Below are positions 48,507-62,954 of a stretch of DNA of 64,000 nucleotides, piece after piece. Source of the DNA: Sympetrum striolatum (taxonomy: Eukaryota > Arthropoda > Insecta > Odonata > Libellulidae); contig OX388345.1 of the NCBI GenBank assembly GCA_947579665.1, positions 32,145,849 through 32,209,848 of the forward strand, given 5' to 3'. The translations under genes were made by a program, and so were the position numbers. Below the pieces are notes generated by a model. It worked only from the letters and a program-made list of their open reading frames with translations. It ran no database searches and was not told where the DNA came from. Position 1 is the first letter of the stretch; every line of letters begins with the position of its first letter.

Positions 48507-49940
48507 CTGGAGGCTCTTCATTCCAACCTGAATACCGCGCATGAAACTACGAACTTATTCTCGAGTAACATTTCGCGTCTGAAATGTACGCCGTTTTAAA
48601 ATAAAAACGGAGAGGGGCTCAAAAACTTCGCGCCAAAAACGTGTGAGGATAAATCAATCGGCGCGGATGGAGGCAGTTAAAATTTTTCGGACGTCCCTTT
48701 CTCTCAACAGGAACCATAAATCTCGAGAGTACGGAGGATGAAATGGCAACAACAAACACACGGAGAAAGTTATATTAATAAATGACCTTCCCTCTCAAAC
48801 GCCGATACAGCAACCTCTGCGAAAGAAAAATAACAAGCGAAGCCCGCTAAGAAGGGCGAAGCTAACGATAATCAGGATTCGAGCGAAAATAACTCTTACT
48901 CTTCCCTTGGACCAAAAACAACTCTGAGCCGGAGATTTCTGAATGGAGGATGCTACAAAAAATATGGGTTACTACGAGAGGAGAGAGACGAAAGGATCTT
49001 ATGCTTTAATATCTGATGAAATAATGTGACAAATTCAATCAATTTGGCCTTCACTTGGTGGAACTTTATCTTAAAGACATCTGATAAAAATTGAACACTT
49101 ACTTATATAAATAATAGTTTATTTTTATCTTATCCGTTTAAAATAATATTACTATTAACACTTTAAGTGCTGAATAATTTTTCCGATTTGAAGTGCTTTC
49201 TGTATTGATTGATAGCATGAAAATTATTCCCTTATATTAATGGCAGTTTGTTTCTTCCAACAAGATGTTGATTTAATATTTGATAGTAAAATAGCATTCA
49301 TTTTTAAACTCTTATTCACGCATATCTAGTATATGCAGAAGCTGACTCCACAAGGTATAATTACGTCTACATGACGTGTGGATTACGCAGCACTACGCAC
49401 TGCGTAGTTCTTGAGGAGTTAAATAATAAACTATATGAACTTTATTTTTCACTGTTTAATCGATATCCACTTAGAGTGGTTGAGCTACTAAATCCAGTCT
49501 TAAAATCCAGATAAGAAGGAAAATGAACAATAAGAGACCGAAATTAAAGAAAAAGATATTATATAATATGAGACACAAAGATAACTCACAGATTTCCCAC
49601 TACGAAGTAATAACTAAGATTTCAATAACTTCGAGAGTGATATACGTATACTTTCATTTCACTTTTTTATTAACATCGTCTATAATTAACTCCAAAACAG
49701 GATATACTCCTGTAAAATATGAAAACATTTACAACATAGGCATGTATGCATAACAATTTTAAATCATCAGATACTCAGAAATAATTGCTTCGTTAATTCC
49801 ACGATTAATGAAGAATTTACTAAAGATATTTAGTCTTTTTATTTATTTTTCATATACCCCACAAACATCCATTTTCTGGACTTTTACAGTAAGGTATTAA
49901 CAAGACCATTCCGGAAATTCCGGATTTTAACTGGAATAAT
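48507..49940. other. Intronic stretch without recognisable features
   Basis: Mixed then AT-rich DNA. No exon, RNA gene or repeat recognised. Confidence 0.55.
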
Positions 49941-50035
49941 TCGAATAGCCGGGATTCGAACCCGGGATTGCGGCGATTGCTTTGGTTGGAGCAATACCGT
50001 TCGAACACGCTAACCACTCGGCCACCACGGCCGGT
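49941..50035 (-). repeat. tRNA-derived SINE-like copy (Ser/Leu-like head)
   Basis: The minus strand reads GGCCGTGGTGGCCGAGTGGT (A box) and about 60 nt later CCCGGGTTCGAATCCCGGC (B box and T stem). The head resembles a class II tRNA-Ser/Leu, but the 3' side does not pair with GGCCGTGG and no T-run terminator follows. It is therefore a SINE head or tRNA pseudogene. Confidence 0.6.
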
Positions 50036-51380
50036 ATCCTCGTCATATTACGCTGCAACTTTAAAGCATTGAAAGAACTTTGCGAAATTCCTGGTACCTA
50101 ACTCATGGCAATAACTGAACCACTCTTTCACTTAATATTAAAAAAGCAAAGTTTCCAAGCGAATCAATAGTTTCATTAATAAAGCATGCGAATATATGTC
50201 GCTTTCTAATCTAAAACGGTCTGAACTTTTCTATTGCTCGATAAGCGGGGACTAATTATTACTAATATATCAATAATAAGAATATCTTTGCATTTATATA
50301 CGACATGTTCTTCACTTTAGTTTTCTAATTTTGCATTTCAAATTCTATTATTAATTTTCAATTCAAATTTCAGGGTAATCCCCAACGGCAAACTAAAAAC
50401 GAAGCGCGACGCGCTAAAATCAACCACGTTCGTGATCCATCAATCTCCCACCGAAGATCAGGTGAGATTGCTTTAGTTAAGAATTTTAACTGCAATTCCG
50501 TCATCGCTGAAGTGCTTCGGGGATCCTAGGAGGTCAACTCAATTACTCTCCGCTTGATGCAGCGACATGAACCTCTAGGCTCGCGAAATTTCCGATAACC
50601 ATTTCGCGAGCGAAATTGCGACGAGAAATTTGACCCGAAAATTCGCCGATGGGCCCTTCCGTCTAAAAATACAGAAATCGACGGCTCATCCTTATTTCTG
50701 CATTCCGTAATGAGGACGATATTAACGGCCGTCCACACCATGATGTCCGGGTACGCGCTGCCTATAATAGTGCCGGACATGACTATAGTCCTGATTTTAG
50801 TCCTATAGGGAAGTTTGAGTACAGAGATTTTTTTCGGGAATGTTTAGTAGGTGTCCTAGTAAATATTTTGGGCTTGGGTGGACGTCCACCACCTGGTGCA
50901 TACATTTTCCAGGTATGACGTAATCAAATATGGCGACCGCTAAATATCCAGGCGCAAATGGGAAACGAACGCTAACGGAGACCGATGTATTGCAAATGCC
51001 GACATTTTGGAAAGTATCAATGATGAGTTTATTTATCTGTATTAAATTTCTGTTATTTTAAATTTACTGAAAGCTATTCATGCCTCTACGACGCCTGGAA
51101 CGGGTCAACAAATTTTGAGCATGGGCAACCCGAAAAACAACCAACATTCTGGAGACATAGGACATCACTTCACACTTTGACTTTTGAAGACCGTATTTGT
51201 CATATTTAATACAATTTTTTATTCCATTACAGATCACTGTAACTGATCACATTACACATCACAGTAATCATTTGGCATAAAGTAATCCGCAGAAAAATCT
51301 TACAAAAGTATAAATTTTGAAATTAAAGTAATTTGACAAATGTAATCAATGTGATCGAGCTTAACTTGATGGAACGCCAT
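50036..51380. other. Intronic stretch without recognisable features
   Basis: Mixed-composition DNA; the short minus-strand frame at 50526-50780 has no known domain. Nothing supportable seen. Confidence 0.5.
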
Positions 51381-51532
51381 AATGAAATAAATATGAAATT
51401 ACTTAGTAGTTTCCGCAAGAGATTTTGCTTCGCGACCGGTTTCGACATAGAAGATGACTCGCAAAAGTCGAAGCCGGTCGTGAAGTAAAATCTCTACTGG
51501 AAACTACTTACTAATTTCATATCTATTTCGTT
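51381..51532. mobile_element. Foldback element with GACCGGTTTCG core
   Basis: Two 66-nt arms (51381-51446 and 51467-51532) are about 85% complementary around a 20-nt loop. The inner ends are CGCGACCGGTTTCGAC and GTCGAAGCCGGTCGTG. Related GACCGGTTTC or GATCGGTTTCGA motifs occur at about 55767 and 42653, suggesting a family. No coding capacity. Confidence 0.75.
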
Positions 51533-54500
51533 TCGTAATTTTAACGAATAATTTATGCATTTCATGATTTACAACGATTCAAAAACATTTGGTTCATTAA
51601 GGTAGCATGTGAGTACAGTTTGTTCCCCAGCTTATAAAGAAAGCTTCTCCGCAGTATTTTTTCTACTTCCTGAGTGGTGGGTGGAGGAAGGAGGAGGCCC
51701 GACTTCCTCTTGCAAAATTTGGCTCTTTCATCGCAGCACTGTAAAAGTGCCAAGGAGACATTCCCAGACCACCGGGGTGGCCTCAACTCGCCGAGATGAG
51801 AGCTCCTTTGAGGACCTTTATGAAAGGGGACACGCAAGGCGACGCATCGGGGCGCAGAGCACGAATCCAGCACGCTTCCGCGCACGCCGCCTTCCGCTAA
51901 TCCTTTCCGACGCATAAAGACCCCACTCCGCGGGTTCGGCGCCTTGACCCTAAATTGGACACCAACGGCACCTGCAACTCATTTGATTAACCCCGCTCAG
52001 GTGTATATTTCGCCGTCTGTATTGTGGCCCGATAATACGCAGTAGGAGGAAAAGGAAGTGCGCAGCAGTGTTCCAGAAGTGGAATAAATTATGTTAAATA
52101 CGCAAAGATAATCCTATGCATTCGTGGTAGCTCGACTTGGAGAGATGTTGGATATTATACATTTTCCGTATAAATAGTATAATATTAATATATAAGTATG
52201 TATTATGCAATGATTTATACATTATATTATTATTAATATATTATAATATTAGTCGCATAGCATACTATTACTTATGTGTGATTATTTTTAGTATTTATAA
52301 AAATATAAATATATAATTATAAATGTATACGTAATAAATCGAATAATATAAATAAATATAAATTGTAGAGTGGCTCAAGTTGCATAATTGAGAAAATATA
52401 TTTTTTTTATTATAGATTTTAGAAAGTCTAAAATTATCTATGAGTACTTACATTACGTTGCTACAATTACCTTAATGAACAAACTAACAATAAAGCTATC
52501 CGGTTCTCCTGATGGTGTGGGTTTTATTTTCCAGTTATCATACACTTTTAAACACATCTGAGAGTCGAATTCAATAAATCATGATTAATGGAAGATTTCC
52601 AATAACTTGGGAGCCTGCAAGTCAGTTCCTTTTCATTCAATCGAACAATACTTCGGAAAGTGATCAAAGAAACAGATAGAGAAAGACGAGCCTCTTAAAT
52701 GAAGTTTAAAAATAAAGAAAATATTCAAAATTTATTTTGGCAAAACACGTTCCTCCCTTACGTAACCAATACGAAAAAATTCCAACGCGATTCGAGACGC
52801 AAATTCTGTGGACCATCCCCCATACACCTCTTCCACCACGTTAACACCGGGGAGAGAGAGTCGGGACCTTGTGTTTTTCCCGGGAAACCACCTCATCACA
52901 ATCAGAAAGAGACTGTCACCACTCCCGACCGTTGCGACGATCCCCCACCACCCACAACTCCCGACTTATCCGATGAATGAATGACTCAACGACGCTGACA
53001 ACTCACATCCGGGCCATATCCTCCCACGCACGCCCCCTAAAGAGAAAGACTACCGCAACCACCCCCCATCCTTAAAAACCTGCACCTTTAAAAAGCCCTC
53101 GCATCTGTCGCTCTCTGCCTCCACGCTCCGAAGAACTCATTCATGCCCCGGAAATAGAGAGAGATGAGCGTGGGGTGTTTCAAAACGGGCGCCTTGCCAA
53201 AGATTCCTCCCCTTCCCAGCGCCACCCACCCACGCGTCCTGCATTGCGGCCGAGACGTTGAATGCATAATGAGGACCTCCTCCTTCCCAGAGGGCGCTTT
53301 TGTTCGACCGATACGTGAAAGTATTAACGCCCGAGACCCTTCCGGCTATAGTGTTTTTCCGAGAGAGCCTCATAAACAGTTGCAGCACTTGATACAGGGC
53401 CGACGAAAACTCCCGCGACCGCTATCCATAAAAATACTCGGAACGGCGACTTACGATGGAAATCCACGTAAGCAAGGGCATATAACATTAGCTTAATGGA
53501 CTCTACTTACGCCACCACCATCACGCTCCTTCCGGGTACACACGTTTTTAGGTGCAGCAGTCGTAAACCTACGACACTCTACGCGGGATTAACGATAATG
53601 GCGGCCATAACATGCATGAAACGCGGGAAAACCACAAGGGAATCGATAAAAATCGATGTGATCGATATATCGAAAAAGGAAAAAGCGCGGTATAAATACA
53701 AAAACCATATACTTTCCTCATCGGCGAGAAGTGGGTCACATTATTTTGAAAAGAATGGGCATTTTTATCGATCGAATCATAACCATAGCAGCAGCTGTTG
53801 ATGCGATTTAATATTACAAATTCGCGTTCGAAATCGTGAGCGCGCCAAAATCGGGAGCAATCGATACTCGATAAGGATCGAAACGTAACGACTCTGTTCA
53901 TTAGCATAATGGAGGTGGAGTTTCCTTAGGGAAGGGGTGAAATATTGAACGTCGAAAGCTTCCTCCCTTATCTAAGGGAGGTTGGCTCATAAAACCATCC
54001 AGGATCTCAGATTACGTCACGGATAAGGCTATGTGGATGTCATCGACCTATCTTCCGCATTGGGTGAAATGAAGAGAAATTTAAGGATAGAACCTTAGTG
54101 CGTAAGTTTGGAAATATGGATAACACGGAAACAAGTTGTTTTCGCTATTAAAGAACAAAGGAGATTACTTAATCAGTTTTAAGCATGGAATTGATGTCAA
54201 GATAGATGCACCTCATGATTCGGAATAAAGATAAAAATATGTATTAGATAAAGATAAAATTAATATCTGATTGTGAGACTGTTTTTCCTCCATAACATCG
54301 AACCTATCAGAGATGTTACAAGTTTTTAATGACGAGTTAAGTATGTTTTCTATTGCGAAATTGATTATTAGTTTGAATTGATTTTTAGTTGACTGACTGT
54401 ATCCATTTATAAAAAACACAGTGCTGCTACCATAGGACTGTATCATTTAAATTGGACTATTCACGAATTTGGGACTTTTTCATTATCTGCAAGAAAACAT

Positions 54501-57164
54501 ACAGGTATTTTCAATAATTCTCCCATTCATTTATTCCGCTTTCCTATTTTTTAATTCCTTCTGTTTGCTAGCACTAATACTATATAGTCCCGTTTTCAGA
54601 AAAATGTTGATTTCATGAGTTGCTGCTTTGGGAAAACAATTAAAGAGTTTTCACTCACCGAAAAATATCTGCATTTGAAATCTCACAGCTGGAAGATAAG
54701 GCTCTTACCTAGAAAGGAAGAAACAAAAACATTTAGAATAAACATAGAAAATAAATGCAACAACTGAAAATATATGCAAGAAACACAGAAACTATGTTAC
54801 CATATTATATTTTTCACTTTCGTCAATTTTTGCCAAATATTTTACTAAAATTCAAATTCATACATTGATATAGAAACGTATAAAGTTTTTAAAATAACAA
54901 GGATCCATAATTTTTCTATAATGCTTAAATTATTATTTGGCATAAGTAGATGTTCCAATATTAGGACCTTTGTAAAAGATAATTTGATAAGCACACGGTC
55001 TTTGTACAAGAAAATTTCATGGGTGAGAAGCCTCGAGAGAGAAACCCTTGGAGAGTTCCTTGGGGAAAGAAAGCAAGTATTCGTGATCCAATAAGAACAC
55101 AACGCGGAAGTTCTTATGCTGCTCTTTCGGTATGAGCAAATCGGCTGAAATTTCATTTTCAGATATTATCCCCGTAACAATTCATTTAAGGTAACCAACA
55201 CAGGAAAACGAATCCATTTCGAGGAAATACATTAGACAGTAGATATGAACAAAAGCTGGATAAAAAGAGAATGCAAAGATTTATCAGATGGAACGAAAGG
55301 TGAATTGTTATGGACGGTGACTATTCCGCAGAATAAATCTTGATTCCAAATCCGTTTGGACGATACTGCAGTAACTTATGTCATTAACCACTCGATGGAA
55401 GTATGCCCGTAAAATATTCCGAGATAACTATCTATTGCCAACTATCACAGTCCCGTTTGATTGAAGGGAAGTAAGGAATTTTCTGGCAGAAATAGAGAGA
55501 CGGCAAAAATCTGGAATATAATTTTTGAAAATAGTCCAAAGGAAAAAAGAAAACTTATCTTCGCTCAATGAAGTAGTTCTAAGGGAAAGATAAAACGGAA
55601 AATGAAAAAGAATAAAAGAAATAAGCAGATAGATGGAGTGAAAAATATAAGAAAAACAATGTAATTGAGTCTATAATGGTAGAAAAATATGGTTTCCATT
55701 AACACGTATTTAACTTTGAAAGCAGAATGATAATGCTTCATAATTTTCCAGAATATGTTTTAATAGGCGACCGGTTTCATAATCGAACTTGTATCTTCAC
55801 ATTCAACTTCCGTCGTTAGATTAACTTATACTGACAAAATATGGATTAAGTAATCAAAATTATGTTATCCTTGATTAAAACGCCCATGACACGCAATAAA
55901 CCGTAAATATTTACAAACTAATTAAGATGCCGATTCGGACTAATACCGATATTTCTCAAATGATGCGTGATTTATCTTAATTAATTCTTTTGAGTGATTC
56001 TTAAATTAACGGAGCCATCAATATGATATGCATTAATTCAATAAATTAAGAAACAGTTAATACACAATTAGGGAGAGTTTAATTGAAATCTGACTACGCA
56101 GAGTGGCCGAAAGATGAATTATATTACATTAAAATAAATTCGGGTTTGAATGTAGAAAAATATTCCAGTAAATATTGCCTTAATTACATTTTGATACACC
56201 AATCTCTATTTGACGGGATACATTTATGGCGTTGTTTCGCAAATTCTGAATCTCTGGCGATACGTGAAAAATTATTAGAGAAGCATTCCTCTCATTGATT
56301 AATATCTCTCCATTTATGTCCTCACGCCACTTATTCATTTCTAGCACGTGCGCCTCTGCAGGTGTTCTTTTCAACTTCGCTCGTTGGACAATTAATAGCC
56401 CGGTTGGGTGGTTTCAATGATTTGGCTCGGACAAAACGGAAACAATTCCACTCTGCATACTTTCAGTGGGCGGCCAATGGGAAGCCATAATTCCTGATCG
56501 TCAATTGTCAATTAAAACGACCGACGGCGGAGTAATAAAGTCGCGGTGGAATATTTTCGACACAATGGTGGCTCATTCCCAATCTATTGCTAAAGAAGAT
56601 GTATGATTCAGGATGCAATTTAACCATATAATGCTGGTTATAATCACAGAATCAGGCTCCATTCGGATTTTGAATTAATTATCTTTGTTATAACGATTGC
56701 TAGGAACCTCGGGCGTCCCGAAACGAGGACTGTCGCCCAGGACGCCGACGTTTTAGGGTCGCATTCCGACTGTATGATGATTTTAGAGGTATGGACACCT
56801 CAGTGACATACAATAATTTGTGGAGGTTGCTAATTTTTCGGGTGAATCCAAGATTGTACTTTTACAATTGAAGAGAAACTTCATAGTTGGATGAAGTATT
56901 CCAGCATTAGGTAACAAAGATGATGCGTATTGGGAATTTTTCTAGAAATGCTTTCGTAAAATAATATTTTTGAATTTTTTGAAGAATCTAATTCAGCTAA
57001 ACACTTGAATGAATCAATCACAACCAGTAGTATTGTGTATAATTTACTTAGTGTGCATTCTGTTTCTATTAATCGACATATTTTCTTATTGTTAATCTTA
57101 AATTTATATAAATTAGAGCATAAGACAATGGCATTAAGTTAAGGGTGAGGAAAAGGAAGTTATT
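51533..57164. other. Intronic stretch, C-rich and AT-rich subregions
   Basis: 52140-52370 is almost pure A/T. 52810-53270 is C-rich on the plus strand (GACGATCCCCCACCACCCAC) and CpG-containing, with no supportable exon. A GACCGGTTTC motif occurs near 55767. Nothing else recognised. Confidence 0.5.
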
Positions 57165-57310
57165 TTGCTACGACTGGGACACGAACCAAAGTCTCCTACA
57201 TTTCGAGTGGGTATTCTAACCACTGCCTATTATATCATAGTGCGTCAATCCCATTAACGGGAATATAACCTGAGTTCGAGTCCCGGTCATATCGAAATTT
57301 CCCACTTCTG
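57165..57310. repeat. Two tRNA-like fragments in opposite orientation
   Basis: The minus strand has GGCAGTGGTTAGAATACCC then GGTTCGTGTCCCAGTCG (B box, 57187-57171). The plus strand has GAGTTCGAGTCCCGGTC at 57272-57288. The two SINE-type fragments converge within 150 bp; neither forms a full tRNA. Confidence 0.5.
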
Positions 57311-60300
57311 TCAACCCTTGGGTAATATCTCAATAATTATTATCACTGAAATTGATTTTTGATCACCAAAAACGTATATCTCGATAAAGTAGGAATCTTT
57401 TTGAAAATGGGCCTTTACGAAGCATCTATATGGAAAGGATGAGTCTACCAGTCAGGGGCCGCAATATTTCTCGGGCAGGCGCTGCTATAAGGAACCTGCC
57501 ACCTCCAGAGCCGATACTTGAGGATTTAAAAAATATCGCCCCTAAATCCCTTCCGAAAATGTTACATCGGCATCCACAGCTTTTCCGGTCCAATTCGACC
57601 GGATGTGGTATATTAAGGAAGGAGGGATTAGGCGTGAAAATTGTGTAGGCATTAAAAATAAAAGCGAACGTCTCTCGGGAAATTAATGCGGGGATTTATA
57701 TCCGTGTGCGACGTCCGGAACGTAATCCGTTTTCGATTTAAGAAAGAAAAGTGATTAGTGACTTCAAAAATCACTTTCGTTTTATCTCTCGCTTCCGTTC
57801 CGATTCGATGATACGTGACCCAATAACTGCTGTGCAAGGGATTGAAATAGGAACCGAGAAAAGAATTAATCGTCCAAGGTAGTGATCCATACATATGACT
57901 ACAATAAAAAGGTAAGAATGACGATGAAGAGGATTTTTCTCTCAATTAATTACATTCTGAGGTTCAGCCGTTTTTGATTAAACCATAAAACGGGAATTTT
58001 TTTAGGATGAGTAACCAATTTAAATGCAGCTCTTTCCTTTTAAACAAAACGGTGGATTAAAATAACATATTTTGCCATATGTTCGGCAGCAGAGGACACA
58101 TTGTTCTGCAAATATATTTTCGGGCGCTCTTTGGAGTCTGTTTTAACTAGTAGAAGTAAGGTAATACCTGGAATTCGCACGTTCGAAGTAGAAGCAAAAT
58201 TTCGAGGTAAGTAGTAAGTTAGCAATTGATATTAACGGAGGATATCTCTATCGCATCTTTATCTGAATATATTTAAGCTGAAATCTCTCATCTTTCTACT
58301 TTATTCCGTAATTAATGGTATTACTGCTAAAGAATTTGTTTCTGTTTGCCTCTCGGTCCTCGCCCGGAAATTACAAGACAACAAGAGTTTACAAATTTAG
58401 CGGTATAAGTAAAAATAAATACTTATACACCCAACTCTAGTAGAAAATAGTATGGGGAAATAAATAATACAATATTATTATAATTCTTGTTAAAATTAAT
58501 TAAAAAATCTCCCAAACGGTAATCCTAAATGCATTAATTTCAACTTATACGTTTTAAGTCACGAGGGAAATTATAAAGTTTCATTTATCAATTCTGGATT
58601 TGACTTATCCTTTCATCGCTTACTTATTCAAGATTTGACAATCTTGAGACGCATGCAAACGCGACCACTTAATTACACGTGGATACATTCAGCAGGATAG
58701 AAACCGAATACTATCTTTCGATATAATCTGCATGCGTAATTTAAGAGACGAATTTAAATACGAGAGACGTACGTTTGGCATAATTTACTGGAACTGCATC
58801 AAGGTCCAACGTGAAGCAGAGTGTTCAACGTTAATTGGACGGCCCTTAAGCAATCGAAAAGAAGTCTTCGGAGAACCAAATAGCTCTTAAAACTCTCACG
58901 ATAATTCATCACCCATCAATTCCAAATTAACTGAGATTGCATGAATTACTATTCAAAATGGATGCCGGATCGGCGCCATACAGGTGGTCACAATATCCTG
59001 CCTCAATCACGAATATCTTTGCCTTTTACGGCGGAAAATAAAAAACTATTCCGCAAAATGCTCGTGGCGGGAGAAAAAGGAATTAGAACGGGCAACCGTA
59101 CCCCGCAACAGATTGCAGTGTTTCGTTAATGCGCTCGACCACATCCTCAATTTTCAAGGACTGACACCGAAGCTCGACGAATTAAAATTAGACAAAAAGA
59201 AGAAGATTTGAAAAACGCTACGACGGAGCAAATCCTACCAATTTGGCCGATAGCCATTCGCTTTATTACGGGGCTCGGCGGGGGACTACCTCCCTCTCTT
59301 GTGTTGCGGACCTACTTCGTGAGATTGAGATCGCGGAGGCACAATTTATTATGAATAAACATTACGAAATGTCAAGGAGATTATCACAACAAATTAATCG
59401 CGAGTCGAGTATGAATTTTTTCTGAGGGATTATATGCGGTAAAGCTAAAGAATCGCTACTTATTTATTTAGCGTTTCCGCAACAGAAAAACAGTAAGTCT
59501 GGTGGCGTTGCGGCACAATTAATCTTAAAAATAACACAAAATAAATAATATAAGAAGCAAAATAGATTGGAATTATTATATAATAATTTATTTAACAATA
59601 ATGTGATCAATAATTATTGAAAAACGTTGACCTCGCCGTTGTGATGAAAAACATACGAGCTACTTAAACTATTTTGTTGGTTGTACGTGGAGTTAAAAAA
59701 AAACAACTTGGGTTAAGCCGCCCACTTTTTTGCGCAAAGTTTAAGTTACCTCCAATCATTGATTTTGTTGATTTTTTAAATTCTGAAAATCTTATTATTT
59801 TCAATAGAACTAGTTACACGTATGTGGAGCAGATTATTAAAATTTAATAATTTAATGACTCATACGACCATAATGTTGAAGTAATTATCCTAATAGTTTT
59901 AATGAACGAAATAAAGAAAAATAAAAATTAGCTCGTTTTAATAGGCTCAAATAACTAATTTTATAGCTCTTACTCGCTCAATTTACTACTCAATTGCATC
60001 CTGATAATATTTTCTTAATTCTTCCTAAACCTTAAATGCAACTTGATCAGATAGGAATTTCCTGTTCTGCAGTTCCTATATAATTCATTCAACTTATAAA
60101 GACATACTGTGCCCAATTTAAGAAACCCCCAATTAAGAAACTTATAAAAACAATTAATCCATTAACACTTGGTAATATAATATTTTGCTTTTAACTCAAT
60201 TACTTTTCATCACATTAAGATAGCCGATCAGTTACTTAACCACAAGTTAAATTAGTAACGCCACCGCAACTCGAATATCATAAATTAATAAACAATTTAA

Positions 60301-62363
60301 AATTATTTTGCTTCCTTAAGAATGTATAATGCAGCAGCGATACAAAGATAACCTCCCATATTTTCATACGAATTTACATAATGATTGAGAAACGTGAGAC
60401 GTTGAACTTACTTCTGTCGGTGTTCTTTTCATTTAGATGTAATTCCAGAGAGGAGTTTTTGAGTTTCAGACCACAGCTCGATCATAAAGCAATTCCCATA
60501 ATGGTGCAGCTACGCGTTTCCGGCTTGCGATAACTCGAGGTGATACGCTTTATGACACAAACATGACAGCAGTGTAATTTCCTTTGCATTTGAGAAAGCT
60601 CTCCATCATTTGCATCGAAGCCAGGCGATCGTAAAGCTTTCCCTTCGCGACACCCAAGGATTTTCGGTGTTTCCCCACTTAAGAGCTCCGTCGGTAACCA
60701 ACCTAAGTCTCTAAGGTAAACGAGATTAGCGTACATCACCAGCGTTTAGCTAAAAGGGAGTGTTTGACGCGAAAACTCGATAAAGTGGCTCAAATTGAAT
60801 CTCTGCAGCTGAGGACCGTCAATCGTCTCAATCGAGCGCTTTTGTTATTCCGCTAAATAGCCACTCGACATGTAAGCCCGTAATATCAAACGGAAAGCTT
60901 GCGACATCGTACTTAGCACATGTGGTGAAGTTACCTAAAAAAAGGTGATATACGATGAAGAATACACCACGAAGCTTAAGAGAACGTGAAAGAAGCTAAA
61001 AATTTGCATTATTATTGTTTTTATTATAATTGTTTTCCGCTTTTGGACTATCATCAGGTGATATCTCCTCCAACCACTATCTACTACATTCATATCATAA
61101 ACTCACACAAATAGAGCAAAAAGCCTTTATTTATATATCGTCCCCATGGTACCCACTCTTGTACATATACACTCCAGAAATTCCATAATTACAGTTAATA
61201 CATAAGCAATTTTCACCGTTTCCTTTGCTAATCCACGTATCATTAATTCAAATTTCTCACCATCACATCTAATCAATTAATTTACGAAAAACAAAAACTT
61301 TACATTCATTTAACTATCACGCATTAAACTCCAACATCTACATCCAAACTCCTTTTTGTTTTTCAGTATTTTTCGATACACACGGTTCACATTATTGATA
61401 TTACATGAAGAATGTTAAGAGAACTCACATACAAAATTATCAATATCTGGATTAATGATAGGAAAAGACTACTTCTCCATCCCTGAAAAACCGCAAAAAA
61501 TGCAAGTAAAAAGGTTTATTGAAAAATCAGGGAGGATTTTAAATATTACGATTTTACGATTCATTAAGTATTTTCGTCCGCTTGTAAAAGTTGAACCGTT
61601 TTCTTGTTTGGTGAGTATCAACATTATCATACCACGTAAACTGCGTCTGCGTCGTCAAACGGAAATTAAATTTTAATTTATGCGCTTCAATCTTAATGGA
61701 AAAACATTCCGATAAATTCAGAAGCTGGCTGAAAAACGAAGAGTATGTCAAGGCAACTACACGATCATTCACTGTTGAATTCTACCTTTCCCGCATCTGG
61801 AGTCCAACCAAAACCCACCGAGTGACTTCCGAAAGTAGAAGATCATTAAAAGGGAAGGAAAATAAAAGGGAGTACATGAGTGATAGATAAAAACGTTCAG
61901 GTGGCTTTGGGTAACACTAAACAGTTACACCGATCATTAATAATGCGAAGGCCAAATAAAGATCCAAAAAACCCCAGACAACTTGAGTGTACTTTTATAA
62001 AAGGATGTAACCAATGACAAGGAAATATGCACCTGTTTCATTACAACCAAGGAGAGCTTTCAGATAAATTGACGAGTTTATACTTTCATACCTGCATTTA
62101 TATTACTTAAACTATATGGGATCTAAAATGCTCGTCGAACTAGGGATGATTTACCGCACATCATAGCAAACCACAGAATATTTCCGATTTCTTTTTGGAA
62201 TAACAGGCGTCACTAACGTTTATATTTAAGAAAAACATCATACTGCAGGCAGCAAATCGATTGTATCAAAATAAAAATTTTCTGATTTCCTAAAAAGAAT
62301 TTTACAGCATAAACTCAAGGTGTTCAGGCCTTAGTGGAACGCCATTTACACACCATACATAGT
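57311..62363. other. Intronic stretch without recognisable features
   Basis: Mostly AT-rich, with short open frames that lack domains and a small hairpin at about 58404-58430 (GTATAAGT/ACTTATAC). Nothing else supportable. Confidence 0.55.
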
Positions 62364-62444
62364 AACGAAACGTAGTATTTTCCACAAATATATGAGGAAT
62401 TCCTGTTATAATTCCCTATTCCTGTGGAAAATACTAATTTCGTT
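62364..62444. repeat. Inverted repeat around TATTTTCCACA
   Basis: AACGAAACGTAGTATTTTCC plus ACA (62364-62386) pairs with TGTGGAAAATACTAATTTCG plus TT (62423-62444). A third partial copy, AGTATTTTCCACAGGTATTC, occurs at about 62588. Confidence 0.75.
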
Positions 62445-62509
62445 GTTGTTTATATAATTTTACAGTTCTGGTTAACCGAACCATCCGAGTTTTAACATTC
62501 AACAGCCCA

Positions 62510-62705
62510 GAGGCTAGCTTGATCCTCATCCCCTCCTACTTTATCAAACAATAGCTCAGAAGAGGGAATGAGGCAAGATGAGGAGTGAAGTATTTTCCAC
62601 AGGTATTCCTCCCTGAGCAAGTATGCTATGAAAGGAAAAGGTATACCTAAGCTAGCACAATGACCCTATGAATCAGACTTTTCGTGGCATTCGATGAAAA
62701 GTGAT
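62510..62705. repeat. Dispersed repeat family R1, copy 2
   Basis: Second copy of the 9960-10175 repeat. The shared blocks are described there. Confidence 0.5.
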
Positions 62706-62954
62706 CAAAACGAACGTCATTTTTCAGCAACAGTCATACTTCATTGACATTCATATAATCAAGGCCACACGCAAGATTGATTGGGAGACTAAAGTAAACG
62801 AAAGATACATTTTTCTCCATCTTGAACTAAAAGACAGCTAATCGAGAGATGTTTTAAAATAATAAAAACGTCTTATACCAAGATTTATTTTCAATTATAA
62901 TAATATTTCCTTAAATGGAAACAGGTGCCCTAAATTATATCAGATTTAATAATT

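Noticed and set aside
49941..50035. Functional class II tRNA (Ser/Leu)
   Set aside because: The acceptor stem does not pair and there is no T-run terminator; called as a SINE-like copy instead.
54655..54708. Possible 50-nt minus-strand exon (TTTCTAG acceptor, G|GTGAGT donor)
   Set aside because: Good splice consensus at both ends, but the only frame compatible with the next Hecw exon contains a stop; it could at most be untranslated and has no other support.
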